64,000 bases of DNA from positions 27,525,426 to 27,589,425 of the forward strand of contig NC_090321.1 of assembly GCF_040869045.1 (NCBI RefSeq), given 5' to 3'. How positions within the stretch are numbered: the first letter of the stretch is position 1; each line of letters starts with the position of its first letter. The notes beneath the pieces were generated by a model. The model searched no databases, had not been told where the DNA came from, and worked only from the letters and a program-made list of their open reading frames with translations. The position numbers were made by a program, and so were the translations under genes. Positions 32,520 through 44,418 of this stretch are shown here, piece by piece. The stretch is from Eurosta solidaginis (taxonomy: Eukaryota > Arthropoda > Insecta > Diptera > Tephritidae).

Positions 32520-33880
32520 GAACAATGCAGATTTCGACTATAGTCTTGTCCTTGTAAAGGTACAAATACTAGGCTTTAGTTAGGGTAAAAATCTTACTAT
32601 AATTTAGGTGTTTGAAATTCTTTTTGGTGATTAAAGTCAATGTGATGTGAATATAGTTTGAAAGTTTTGAAAGAATCAACTCGAAAGACCTAAATCAGTA
32701 ATGAATATATCACCAGAAAAATTTAGTGGGATACAGCAAAATACTTTGGGATACTGTTCACAAATTTCATTAGCACTGTTGTTCCAGCTACATTAGTTTC
32801 GAGATTATCATTACCATGGCATACCAACAAAATTACATAATATACAATACCGCTGAGTATTTTCTTAACATTTTTTTTTTACATCGAAGCTAAAGTGTTA
32901 AGCCATAACACAAAGCTATTAAATAGCGATAAGCGCAAAAAAAAATTTAAAACACACACTAGGCAATATGGCATATAAACTTGAAGATTCGTTTCAAATG
33001 AGGCCCAAATTTAACAGCCAGACACGAGTAAAGTAAAAATATATCAGCATAAAGAAAGATGAATGAAGGCAATGGCGTTACAAGTTTGAGACATTGAAGA
33101 TTTACTCGAAGTTATGTAATCAAGCAATTTGTGTAGAGTTGCTTTTTGGTGTCTACAACACAAACACGAATAAAAAACTAAAGCAAGAACTTTTCACTAA
33201 AAAAAAACACCAGTATAATATGTAGTTGTACAGAATGCCTTAGAACATGTTCACGCTCGTGCTGCTAACATGACTTAATCTATTGTTTGCGGCTATTTCA
33301 ACTTAATATTGCTCTTTTCCCTTCCAAATTGTTAAAGAGCTTTTCGTAGCTCAGCAAACAGGAAATACTAAGTACTTTCGAATGATACATGATGAGTGTC
33401 GTTTTTATTTTGTCTAGTTGTTTTCCTTATTCTATTGGAATTAAGACGTCACAAGTAACAACAGAATACAGGTAGTACAAATCGGAGTACCATATTGGCG
33501 ATGAAATCATAATAAAATTCACTCCTTAACAGTTAGAAAACTTTTTTTTTAAATAATTGAAACATTTGCTACAATATGAAATATTTTGCATTCTGCTGGT
33601 TCCTATCTACACGTTCTTAGGTGAAACCATAAACAACATTTCAAGAAATAGCTGAGGAGCTTTGAAGGTTAGGGTAGGGGTTATATGTCAAGTTTCTGAT
33701 TTTTCTTAGTCTCATTACCACGATCGGTAATACGAAGTTCAAAGATATCACATACAAATTTCGATCTTAATTGGAGACAGTTAAAGGATGTCGCACAGGG
33801 ATCAAAATTTCGATTTCTCTATGGAGACTCAAGAAATTTAAACTAAATTTTTTGTTTTCTAATACCCAAATTCGGGAATC
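32520..33880. other. Unassigned DNA
   Basis: No gene or element with visible ends; A/T-rich with short poly-A and poly-T runs. Confidence 0.35.
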
Positions 33881-33884
33881 CCTA

Positions 33885-34400
33885 TTAAAGGCCAAAAATA
33901 TGTCAACAATGTCAGCTTAGAAACCAAACGGAGAATAACTCTTGCAGCGAGTGAGTTTTTGGACTGAGTGGTAAAAGTAAAGTCCTCTCTCGACGAACAC
34001 AAATCACGCTCTAAAAGTCGCTCATTATACCTGTCGTGATGTTTGGCTCGGAATTTTGTACGGTGTCGTGGGAAAGAGAAAGGTTCTCTAGAAAATGTAT
34101 GGTCCTGTCCGTGATGCCAACGGCGAGTATCGAAGTAGGTATAATGAGTAGTTGTATGAGCTTTGCGCAGATATGACGATAGTGCAGCGAATAACATCCC
34201 AAAAGCCTCGCTGGCTGAGTCATATTATGCGAGTGGACGAAGACGCTCCGGCCAAGAAATTATTTCAGGGGACACTGCAGTTTTGGATCAGAGTAAAGGG
34301 GAGATCTCCACTGAGTTGGGAGATGTAGCTTCACCTCCCTTAGTGCTCCCAATTGGCGAAATTATCGAGAAACAGGTATAGCTGGGGTGATGATGAATAC
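33885..34400 (+). pseudogene. Family 2 LINE: C-terminal fragment
   Basis: Mixed frames give SLETKRRITLAASEF, SLIIPVVMFGSEF, then MYGPVRDANGEYRSRYNE and LYELCADMTIVQRITSQKPR. WLSHIMRVDEDAPAKKLFQG follows, and then a decayed VKGRSPLSWEM and NRYSWGDDE. This is the family order from the MYGSE block to the end of the protein, parallel to 17.4-17.8 kb. Stops and two frame changes are present. The reverse strand of the same DNA gives an unrelated 112-codon frame, which is a shadow. Confidence 0.65.
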
Positions 34401-34799
34401 CCGAATTCGATAATACTGTGATGGATATAAGAAGTTTCGACACGTCATTATGTCGCTAATAAATATTGCACAACCACAACAGCAATGAAGACCACAACGA
34501 AGAGCGCATACGACAATACTCACACATATACACAGTAAAAAAGAGCGCAGATGACATTACGCACACAAAAACATAGAAGACAACATCGAAACGAGATGCA
34601 ACAGATGAGAGAAGTAAATAAGCAACTAATCGAGAAGGATGTTCGCAAAAAGTCTAAACAATGAGAAAAATAGGTGAACGAAGCAACTGAGTGCGAAGCT
34701 GTCCAAGTTATAGTTAATCAGTTCGATTTTATCGCGGTATAAGTGCAGTACACGAATACATTGCGAAGCTCTACTACAATACAACAACATTTGAACTTA
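34401..34799. other. Unassigned DNA
   Basis: No gene; A- and CA-rich. Confidence 0.3.
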
Positions 34800-35136
34800 C
34801 CCTGCAAAAATCGCGAGTACTCCATGCATGCATGTATGGAGTACTCGCTATGGACCAAGTGAGTGCTCCAAAATTAACCACAATTCATACAAAAAATATG
34901 GCCAATTAACATTGCGATGTCCTAGTACCGGACCATATACTCCAGCTGCGCATTATATCAGAGTAATCCATGGAGTACCCACTGTCCAATAAACATCGTG
35001 TAGTGATTAAAATCGTTGAAAACGAGCAATGATCGGCTTGTTCGTGTAGAAACATGAGTTGGTCCATCGCTGCATTACAGTGGAGTAGAATGGTAAGTAC
35101 TCCAGTAGACCACGTGGTCCAACGATTTTTGCAGGG
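34800..35136. mobile_element. MITE with CCCTGCAAAAATCG ends, copy A
   Basis: Perfect 14-bp terminal inverted repeats (CCCTGCAAAAATCG at 34800 and its complement ending at 35136), flanked by TA on both sides. Next to the left end is a palindrome of 36 bases centred near 34832 (arms GCGAGTACTCCAT). Copy B lies in inverted orientation at 46.77 kb with about 90% identity by eye. The 83-codon frame crossing its right end is not a gene. Confidence 0.88.
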
Positions 35137-35314
35137 TATTTACATATTTGACAGTTAAGTGATTCGAACGGTAACAGAATGCGCAGCATCATCGAGAATT
35201 TCATTAAATTCGTAACAGTACTATAGTTGCCGGTATCACTGATAACATTAAGTTCCAACTAGAAATGTATAAGACATGTTGCACAGTGGTTATAGTTCAG
35301 ATTATACTCAGAGA

Positions 35315-36304
35315 AAAACGCCGTTCTAAAATCCAGCACCACCGGACTCAATTAAAGATTTTCATGTTCTTATGTTTTTGTTCTTGAAACACGACCGACC
35401 TGGTCTCAAAACAACAACCTTGTCCTTGAACTGACAACCATTTTCTTGAAAAGAGAACGGCTGGTCTTAAAATATGAACAAATGTTCTATTAATGAGAAC
35501 AATGTTCTTAAATTAAGAACAATGTTCTTAAATTAAGTTCAAGTAAAAAGAAACGGTACAATTCGTGTGTACTACAATGTTAAATACAACATTTGGCGCA
35601 AGCTATTAAGCAGCTGTAGTGGCGCAGCGGTTATGATGTCGTGGTTGCGATTGGGTGGATCGAGTCCGATCACCGTCAAACTATAAAATTTCTTAAAACA
35701 ATTTTTTATCTTTTATTTTTCGTTCAATTATTTTCCATTCACTTAAGCACAGATAATTCTCAAACTTGTTATGAAATGTTTTAAGAGTATATATGCAGAT
35801 TACATCTTTAAATAAGAATAATTTCTCAATAAGAGAAACATGAAAAAATGCATATTATGCATTTTTCTTAGATATTTGGACCATAATAAACTTTTTTTTG
35901 TTATAAATATTTTTTATTTATTACAAAAAAATTATTATTAATAAAAAATAAATCAATAGGTACCCATTGAAAAAAAATACTTTGCCCTCCCATCAATGAT
36001 CAAGACCCAAACCGTTCTTGATTTGAGAACGAAAGCTGTTAAATCGACCACAAGTCGTTCTAGAAGCGTGAGAACGAAAAATCTTATTTCAAGCACAAAT
36101 AGTGCTTGAAATGAGCACACAAGATTCACACATCAATACCAAACTGGTCATAAAATACGAACGGTGTGCTTGGAAAAACTGTTCTTAAAACAATCCCATC
36201 GGTCACGAGTTAAGAAAAAACGTACTTAACAGACTTTTGTCAACGAATGTTCTTAATTTTGAACTTGTTTCGTTCATTTTGGAACGACTTTTTCTCTGAG
36301 TGTA
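35315..36304. mobile_element. 1-kb inverted-repeat element with motif arrays and internal tRNA-like unit, copy A
   Basis: The left end TACTCAGAGAAAAACG has lost AC relative to the right end, which on the opposite strand is TACACTCAGAGAAAAAGTCG. Both arms carry more than a dozen versions of GTTCTTRAA and its complement, including a tandem pair around AAGAACAATGTTCTTAAATT. In the left third is a tRNA-like promoter followed by a T-run (35611-35707). No protein. Copy B at 58.3 kb matches over the whole length. Confidence 0.82.
35611..35707 (+). ncRNA. Putative Pol III unit within the element
   Basis: TGGCGCAGCGG (35620-35630) matches box A (TRGYNNARNNG) fully. GATCGAGTC (35658-35666) matches box B (GWTCRANNC) fully, 27 bases further on. 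Six T at 35702-35707 could terminate transcription. The predicted RNA would be about 90-100 bases. A cloverleaf is not well formed, so this would be a tRNA-derived RNA and not a tRNA. Copy B keeps box A and the T-run but not box B. Confidence 0.45.
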
Positions 36305-37017
36305 CGTTATACACACTCAATATTTTAAAATATGAACTTTAACTACTGTGTGTAGTCTTTAGCCGATGCAATCAAGGCCAACGTTTATAAACGAAATTGG
36401 TTACTATTATGTTATAGATTTTGAATATAGAATACAAATAATTTATTTTTATGTCTCCATAGAGGAATCACCCCTTAATTATTTTCGACCGCGATCAAAT
36501 TAAATTTTAATGTGACATTTTTGACGTTGATATTACCGTATGAAGGGGTGGTGCTGAAAAAAATCGGAAAATCTATTTAGAAGGTATGCCCTAATGAGCA
36601 TCATCTCACATCTCTCTTACTTTAAATTTGATATTTTGATTCTAAATATATTTGATCTGTGATTGTCAGTTATTATTATTAGAGAGATAAAATTATAGAC
36701 AAAATTGAATCGCGTGAGCAATCAAAATAAGAACGCGATATTTTCTTAGCGGTCGGTGTTACTTTTATGTGCGGCTGACACATTGCACATTAAAGCAATT
36801 ACTTTGCGGTGCATCGATGCCTACTGTAATTCTAGTACAAACGTGTCGAACTCAAACCCTAATTATAACCCACCTGATTCATTTCGGCCAATTACGGTTA
36901 CAGAAATTTGATTTAATTAAATTGTTTAGTTTTGTTATGCGTTGCATATAACATATGAATTTATGTACATATGTATATAGGTATTTCTTCTTCTTATAGC
37001 GATCAGAAGGCTTCACG
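36305..37017. other. Unassigned DNA
   Basis: No gene or known repeat recognised. Confidence 0.3.
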
Positions 37018-37100
37018 TAGGTGAAAGTTTTATCGATATTGATGGTCCTTTGTCGGATATTTATCTGGTGCTTTCCGGAAAATACCATCCTGGGACATCA
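37018..37100 (-). mobile_element. (CAA)-tailed repeat, small decayed fragment
   Basis: The minus strand shows GATGTCCCAGGATGGT, the GGAAAGCACCAGATAAAT region and AAAGGACCATCAATATCG, the counterpart of GGCAAAGGACCATCACGTCG in the full copy. The hairpin and tail are lost. The 177-codon plus-strand frame that crosses it is not credible as a gene. Confidence 0.4.
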
Positions 37101-38170
37101 CCTCTCCTTGCCCCGGGCTTTTTTTCCCCTCAATCAATGCAGAACAGAGAATCGTAGTGCAAACTTCCTGCAAGCGAAGTGCATTCGACCTACTTCCACT
37201 AACTATATGATCTCTTATAGCAATTCATATCGAAACCTAACCGAACATTTTCATAGAACACATTTGTTAATACTTATTCTATATCGTAGGTGTATAGGAA
37301 GCGGATACTACTTTTCCAGTACATGTCAAAGAATAGACCAAATTGAGGCGTTCTCCACTAAACCATCTAGAATTGCAAAAAAATATCAGCTAATCGGCTC
37401 AAGCAGCTTCCCTCATAATTATAAGCATACATATAAATATTGCCATTATTCCGATATACTGTGGTTTGGGGCATTAAATTTTGGGCATAAATATGTATGT
37501 GCATACGTATGCATTCATGAAGGTACTTGCCTTTATATTAGTAACTTAAGCTGATTTTGTAAGAGCCTTATGCTAAAATCTCTTGTTGCGCTACAATGAT
37601 AATCGTCTTCTATTGTTTGGCCATTTTAACCGTTGCAACTTGCCACTTTTTCGGTTTTTCGTTTAAATGCACCTTGCATTGTTTGTGTGTATACTTTTGT
37701 ACAAACATTCACATGTAGATACATATGTACCAAAAGGTATAAGCGTGTCTATGCATCAGTATTGTCTGTCGCCTTCAATAATAGCATTAGCCATTTCAAA
37801 GCAGATTAAATATTTTTCGTTTTGCTTAACCAGCATGACAAATTTTTTTTTAAATCCTTCTCTTCCTTTTTGGTTTTTCTATTTTATCATTATTTTGTAA
37901 TGAATTTCGCATAAGGCCAGCCCTACGTTAAAACAGCATGAACTTCTCAACCATATAATGTGTTATTGCGCGCAGATAGATTTATTTGTACCTATATCTT
38001 ATACTAGCAGGCCATGGTAACGTGAGGCTTCGCCATGTCTGTAGAAATTACTTGCGATACCCTACTTTGGTTGTGGAGTCCTTATTCTAATTTTCGACTA
38101 TTTTATTTTCATTTATTTATTTCTTCCGCATATTTGACAAACATTGCAGACTACTTAGATGTACATTTAT
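37101..38170. other. Unassigned DNA
   Basis: No gene recognised, in spite of the 177-codon frame at 37021-37554, which begins in a transposon fragment and has no known motif. Confidence 0.35.
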
Positions 38171-38171
38171 A

Positions 38172-39518
38172 TTAAGGCTCTTTTTTTCAGTAGTTGGTTA
38201 AGCTAAGCTTAAATTAAGTTTGCTTAAACTTTATACAAATTTAAACTCCAGTTAAACTACTGAGCAGTATAAGGTCGCCTTTAAGGTATGCTTTTTAGTG
38301 CGGCAGCATTGGTTTTTTTATTACCTAGATAATTTGTAGATACGGCAACAGCTGGATTTTGTTTACAAAACAAACATGGAAAAAAAAAATTCTCCAGCGA
38401 AACCACATTATTTAATTATTCTTAAACCAGATAGTTCTCGAGTTGATATCCAACTTCATTCTCCAATCACTATCCAACCTTTGGGAAATTTTGTAACATT
38501 AAAAGTTTTCGAGTTGATCTCCAACGTCACTAATATATTCCCAGTTCTCAAACGATATTCAACACGTTTCTCTAGTACATTGCATATCAAGTTGAGGTGA
38601 AGCTTAACCAAATCTCCAAGGTGGTACCACGAAAACCAACAGCTATTTATTGTGATAAATAAATAAACACCTAATTGAAATCAGTAATGAAGCATAATTT
38701 ATCAAAAAAAAAAAAAAAAAATGTATATAGGCGGCCGCCGTGGTGTGATGGTGGCATGCTCCGCCTACCACACCGATGATCCTGTGTTCATTCCCCGGGA
38801 AAAGCAACATCAACAAGTCTTTTCAATTAGTAGACAGTTTTTCTAAGCGACGTCGCCCCTCGGCAATGTTTGGCAAGCACTCCGAGTATATTTTGTCATG
38901 ACCACTACTCAGTGAAAACTCATTTGCCTTGCAGATGCCGGTCGGATTCGGAATAAAACAAGTAGGTCGGTACCTATCCGCCAATTTTTAGGAAAAATTA
39001 AAAGCAGCATGACGCAAATTGGAAGAGAAGTTCGGCCTAAAATCTTATCGGAGGTTATCGCGCCTCAAATTTATTTATTTTTTAAATTATATATATGTAT
39101 TTCATTTTATTTCGTTTTATAAAATACTGTGGTATCGAATCTTACATTTGAACCCAGCAGAGAACCACAAGTTGCTAATTACATTTTTTCAACTTAAGTA
39201 ATAGCATTTTTTGCTTTATAAAAAATTCCCTTTTACGCTATGATTCTTGAGTTGACCCACAGTTTCGAAACGACTCTTTAGATTTTAAAAGGATGCTAAG
39301 TTATCAACATGAGTTCTAATAGTACTCAATGCTTGTTGGGTATATTCGACGCCATTTCGAACGAACGCAAATAACTGATAGGTTAACTAGAGTTTAGCCC
39401 TGCCAGGTCGGCCGCTTAAGCTCAGCTTAAACGCTTAAACTACAGTTAAAGTAGACTGAAAAACTGCGCAGTTTAACTGACAAACTGAATTGAACTTGTA
39501 CTGAAAAATAGGGCCTAA
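38172..39518. mobile_element. Inverted-repeat element with nested SINE
   Basis: Left end TTAAGGCTCTTTTTTTCAGT; right end, opposite strand, TTAGGCCCTATTTTTCAGTA. The arms contain AGTTTAAC/GTTAAACT and GCTTAAGC variants (38200-38260, 39415-39480). A SINE (38730-39085) sits inside, preceded by a poly-A run. Without it the element would be about 1 kb. No protein of its own. Confidence 0.55.
38730..39085 (+). mobile_element. tRNA-derived SINE, copy 6 (full length)
   Basis: Starts at GGCGGCCGCCG with box A TGGTGTGATGG (38741-38751), a slightly decayed box B (GTGTTCATTCC near 38784), the complete body and the AAATTTATTTATTTTTT tail. Of the seven copies it has one of the best heads. Confidence 0.85.
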
Positions 39519-39519
39519 G

Positions 39520-41055
39520 AGATATTCAGTATACAAATTCCATTAAAGTGAGAACAAATATATTAACAGCATCAGATGCACCGCATCATAGCAGAAGTTT
39601 GTTGATATGATGAAAACAATTAGTTTCCAATATTTCGTCCTTTTTTCGTAATTGAAATATGTACTTTTTTTTTTAAAGAAAACTGCAACCAAATCTGTTC
39701 TGTAGCGTTTGAAATTACTTTTTTCCAAAACTTGGTACTTGGATTTATAATATGTACACATAAAGATATCAAATAATAACATGGAAAGTACTTAAAAGCA
39801 TAATAGTTATTGGTTATTCAAGAGTTGACTAATTAAAGTTGCTGAATCATTCAGAAAGTATAAAGTTTTAAGCCACAAAGAGGTGATGATATCGCAAAAG
39901 CGATTCTTTGAACTATATGTGTTACAAAGGACTGATAAGTTCTGCGCATAGCTCTAGATACATGCAAAAACCCCTTGTGAACTGAATCTACGAATGATCG
40001 AGATATCTAAGTGTGTAAAATTTACGGCTTTGATACCTCCAGTTATAAATTCTCATGTTTTAATCACCGATGGGACATTCAATATTTTAAAACTTTGATT
40101 TTAGTAAAGAAGCAACGTCATACCATATACGGCATGCTTAAATTTTTGTACTTTGAAATTATAAAAAAGGGTACAAAAATTCGGATTTCTTAAATTGAAA
40201 TACATTTATAATGATTTAATGTCTACTAGCCACCCATACTCCAGCGAATTGTCTTGCATAATAAATAAATTTTATAAATCTATTCAATTATTGCATGCAT
40301 ACCACATATAGGACACCCCAATATTTGCTTTACGTGAGCAAACACACCATTTACAATCATATAAATTTATATTTATAAAATCTTAGCACTTAACAATTAA
40401 GTAAAACCTCCAACAAAAAATGGAACATTCACATATAAGAATCACTCGAAGAAGAAATTGCATATCAATTGATTGCTTAGTAATTTAACAAATCGTGAGG
40501 TGGTCGTACGTGACTTGAGCACCAAACTCATGCCAATGTATGAATAATATCATAGTTAAAACAATAAATGGTGTTACCAAAAACTGTCTCATAAACTATA
40601 ATCCAATTTACAATTTTTGATATATTCATTTTCAGGTTAATATACCCAGCAAACAAATCAACTAGTTGCAAACTATCTAGCAACTAGTTACTTCGACGGA
40701 TAAGCGCATGTAGTCAGCAAACAGCCTTTTCCTATACAAGCTACTAGGTTAAAATATTGACAGCAAATGCTATTTTAGTTTTGATTTTGATTTCACTATG
40801 ACACGGTGAAGAAGTAGATACTGGGATAGGCCTGGGACTTAAACACTGTATTGTTGTGAAAAGCATTGTGTTTTCCAATAAACATGTCACATTAAACCTC
40901 AAATGATAACTGGCATACTTCTGAAATCACAAGCGTTGTTTCTCAACAGTGGCTCAACTTACGTGTAATTCTACTTACAGCAAGTAGTACTATGATTTCT
41001 CTTAGAGCCATTTTGGCTCCGTACCTTGCTATTACCCGTGCCGGCAGTACTTCGT
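39520..41055. other. Unassigned A/T-rich DNA
   Basis: No gene. Repeated motifs such as CCCAGCAAAC at 40644 resemble element ends elsewhere in the window, but no partner end was found. Confidence 0.35.
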
Positions 41056-41059
41056 TGTG

Positions 41060-42200
41060 TGTTTCTAATTGGCTCAGCTTTTACAATACACGCACTCCGA
41101 GACAAAAGCTGATTTTATTTTAATCGCCAAAATGGTCTTGAGTACGGCTTGACTATCGCTAAGTATGGCGATGGTTTCGTTGCAGTATACGTGTTGAAGA
41201 TTTAGCTCACACGGACTTATGGCGTGTACTTTCATTTGAAATATGTTCGGGTATACTTCCAGAGGCACTGATATTCTAGGTATGGGTCCAATTATTTTAC
41301 CTCCAATCTTCTCTGGTATTTTTGAGCCAACTGTGTACCATACGATCTGTTGAAGGCGTTGGATGCTCTCTATTCTAGCTGCATTCCATGTAATCTTGTT
41401 AACCGGATCTATTTTTTTTTTCTTTTCTGAAAGACTAATTGCTTCTGGATATCATATCTCGGTGGTTGAGAACTTGGAATTTTCTCTCTTAGCTCCTCCA
41501 TTTTTCGGTATGAGATGACTTTTCCTTTGCCGTAGCCTTCCTTTAGATTACTCAGGTGTGTTTGCTTGGCTGACTGATGTATCACTAGGTGTAGGGGAGT
41601 TAGATCGAGGATAGACTCTAACGCTGTTGAAGGGAATGTACGATTGAGTTGTACCCGCTGCCCATGCTATCGAGCCATAGGTAATCAGGGGTTTTCCATT
41701 CATGGTATTCATACATCTCAGTACTTTTGTGCGGCAGCCTCATGATTTGCCTGCTATACATTTGCATACGATATTGAACTTCGTGGCTCTAGTTGACACG
41801 GAGTCAAAGTGTTGTTTCTATAGCAGCTAAGTATCAAAGGTGACCCACAAGTTACTTCAGTTCCTCATTCTAATGTTATTGCTCTTATAGCTGGCAGAAC
41901 TCTTATCCTGGTAAAAGGAATGATGTCCGTGTTTGACGGGTTAGAGTTAAGCACCACTCTTTGTAATGCTTAATGTTCTTTGCATGAAATCACATATCGC
42001 GTTCTCGAATCTTTCCCTTGCAATAATTATTATATCATCCACGTAAATCTGGCATCTGATGCCATTGTTTGTTAGTCTTTACAGTAGGAGCAACAGAGCT
42101 TTGGGGACACCCGCTCTCGTAATTCACGTGAACTGCGCCTGGGCTTCGGCGAATCTCGTGCGAACTAGACTGTCTATCCATTCATTGGATAGGCGGTAAG
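41060..42200 (-). pseudogene. LINE remnant: RT C-terminus and RNase H (I-like)
   Basis: Minus strand, from 42190 down: IDSLVRTRFAEAQAQFT, RAGVPKALLLL (decayed motif B), IYVDDIIIIARERFENAICD (motif C with YVDD), then STRATKFNIV, LRCMNTMNGKPLITYGSIAW and LESILDLTPLHLVIHQSAKQ. KVISYRKMEELREKIPS follows, and finally RNase H as YTVGSKIPEKIGGKIIGP (normally YTDGSK), PLEVYPNIFQMKVHAISPCE and IAILSDSQAVLKTILA. The LTPLHLVIxQSAKQT block and its position between RT and RNase H are typical of I/R1-type polyproteins. The first RNase H aspartate (D to V) and the glutamate (QAE to QMK) are both replaced, so it could not be active even if the frame were repaired. Confidence 0.78.
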
Positions 42201-42796
42201 TTTAATGGTCAAAACCTTTCAAGTGGTTAAGCGTTAGATAAAAATTGTTGAAAAATTCACCTGCTCGATTAAAGGTACTTAAACCACTCTGTGGTGGTTT
42301 CATAGAAATAATATTTTACATACATATATTTGCAATTATTGCTGCTATAAATTTATTATGCTATTACTTATGGAACCAAATAACATACAGACATACCTTG
42401 TACAAATTAAAATTTTATACAACTGCTTGATGAAGCAACCTTGTCAAAAAATGTACACAAAAATGTCATCGCGCGAAGAAAAGCGGAAAAAGCGGGACAG
42501 AGATCTGGGCATAACGATAATGACTTGTCACAAATTTTGACAAGTTGAAGAACTATGCAACGAGGGTTAAAGACATACACATTTTGAAATAGTAAGGAAA
42601 AATATAATTGATGATAAAGCAAGTGAGCGGTGAAAGAACGCAAAGTGGTTAAAATAATTTCAAATGAATTTACCGATAAACTTGGAAAATTTGTTGGGCT
42701 AAAATTTAATATGAAAATGAAATGCATTTTTCCATTCCACATGTTTAATTGTAAATTATGCGATAAACATCAGTTTTTGAAAAAAAAAACGTATAG

Positions 42797-44418
42797 ATAA
42801 ACCCCTTTTAACGGACACCGCTATTTGATGGACAGCTCCATTGGCCGGAGAGTTTTTCATGTACCAAGTTTTAAGCAAAATTTTTAGAAAAAATTACACT
42901 CGGTTCTCTTGCCTGAATGCAGAAAGTTATTCGCTAAAAAATTATTTGAAAAACTTCCCGTGAGCAGACACGAATCTGCGACCGGTTTTCGTAACATAAT
43001 ATGATATTATCAATCAAAAACCACTCTTGGACGGACGCAAACTTCTCGTAAGCGATCTAAGTAAGAGAGTGAATATCAGTGAAAAAAGGGGCACTCCTAA
43101 TAAAACAAATTTTGCCATAAATACATACACGAAAAGTAGGACTTCCAGATTTTCTGAAGTTAGTCTTCAGGGCATCCCATAAAATCATGTTTCCATTGAG
43201 TTATCAGAACCTTATTCGACGACCAAACGGAAAAACCACCCTTTAGAAACAGGACCTATGGTATAACTAGTCTCTTTTATAATATAATAACTAGAAGTTA
43301 TCTAGGGCCAACCTGAAAAACCGGATTTCTGGGCCTAAAATTTTGATTTGACGTGATCTTTGATACCATGCAGCCCTACGCTTGGATTGACAATTTTACT
43401 ACTTGGTTTCTCGTGTGCAGCAATTCGCTTCTCCTCTAGTTCATTGGCCTTTCCGTTACCATCTATGCCCATATGAGCTATAGTGATTGTAAGCTTCTCC
43501 CTGTTCCTATTCTTCCAAGTCCTTATTTTCACCCTTGTATACTTATAGTTGTTATGGCATGAGAGATTTTCGCCCCAAATACCGCCAGATTGTCAGTAAA
43601 AAAGTTAACGCGACTGCAGTTTGCGTTGTTTTTTTTCAGTATCTCTACCAGTGTGAAGAATCTTGTTTTAACCGGATTGGCAGAGTATACCAAAGGTAAT
43701 CCCAGTTCCATTAGTTTGGTTCCACTTATGTTTCATGTAACGCATCATTCGACATTTCGGCGGTTTTGGCTCGCCCTTCTAACTATATTGAGGCTTCAAG
43801 ATCCTAACCGAATCATTGGCTTAAATAATTTTAAAAATAGAATAATATGAACTAGCCGGCCCCGTGCGCATCTTGCGCAACAAATATAAAAGTTTCATAT
43901 CAAATATCAACAGAAATCAGCTGTTCTATCAATCAACCATCTATCAATAAAAATTTACATGCGCTTGCGCTGCCCTCTGGCAAATGTTAGCAACTGCCGG
44001 TAATGCAGTGTTAGTTCTAATCAAATGTTCACAATAGTGCCATAGTAAAGATAGGTTTCTTTGTGTGCTCACAATCGTTTATTTTTAACAAATTACTTTA
44101 ATAAAATATAGCTAAACAAAAGCACTACGACCAATAAAGCCCAAAGCTCGCTAATAGCACGAATCTCCATCATTACAACCAAAACTTTATTTATAGATTT
44201 GGATTCCAATTAAGAGGGAAAAAGGGAGCTGCACATAAAAACAGCAATTAGAAATAATATATAAGATACTTGTCTTTAACACAGAAGGTTGTGAGTACTA
44301 AATATATCAACTAAGATAAAAAAAAATACAAATAAATACCCACTCCGATGACACCTCTTTGGGGTGGACTACTGTTGGCTGACGGTGAGTGTCCGCACAA
44401 GAAAGGTTTCACTGTATA
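42797..44418. mobile_element. Possible pogo-like DNA transposon remnant
   Basis: TAGATAAACCCCTTTTAACG followed by GACACCGCTATTTGATGGAC (42797) and, on the opposite strand at the right end, TACAGTGAAACCTTTCTTGT followed by GCGGACACTCACCG (44418). These resemble inverted ends of pogo-like (Tc1/mariner superfamily) elements, whose ends contain CAGTGAAACC and GCGGACACC, with TA at the border. No transposase is readable between them, and a LINE fragment is nested at 43.3-43.7 kb. Confidence 0.33.
43335..43715 (-). pseudogene. LINE RNase H fragment
   Basis: The minus-strand frame at 43529-43711 reads ILKKNNANCSRVNFFTDNLA, where FFTDNLA corresponds to the FYTDSQAA acidic motif of RNase H. The overlapping frame at 43335-43532 reads KIRTWKNRNREKLTITIAHM, then GIDGNGKANELEEKRIAAHE, the counterpart of PGHMGIDGNEKADELAKKG. 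Catalytic glutamate and first aspartate lie outside. A single frame change separates the halves. Confidence 0.62.

Noticed and set aside
35620..35667. Functional tRNA gene
   Set aside because: Promoter boxes fit, but acceptor, D and T stems do not pair well; it is tRNA-like only.
37021..37554. 177-codon plus-strand frame
   Set aside because: It begins inside a decayed antisense copy of the (CAA)-tailed repeat and shows no known motif or coding-like composition.
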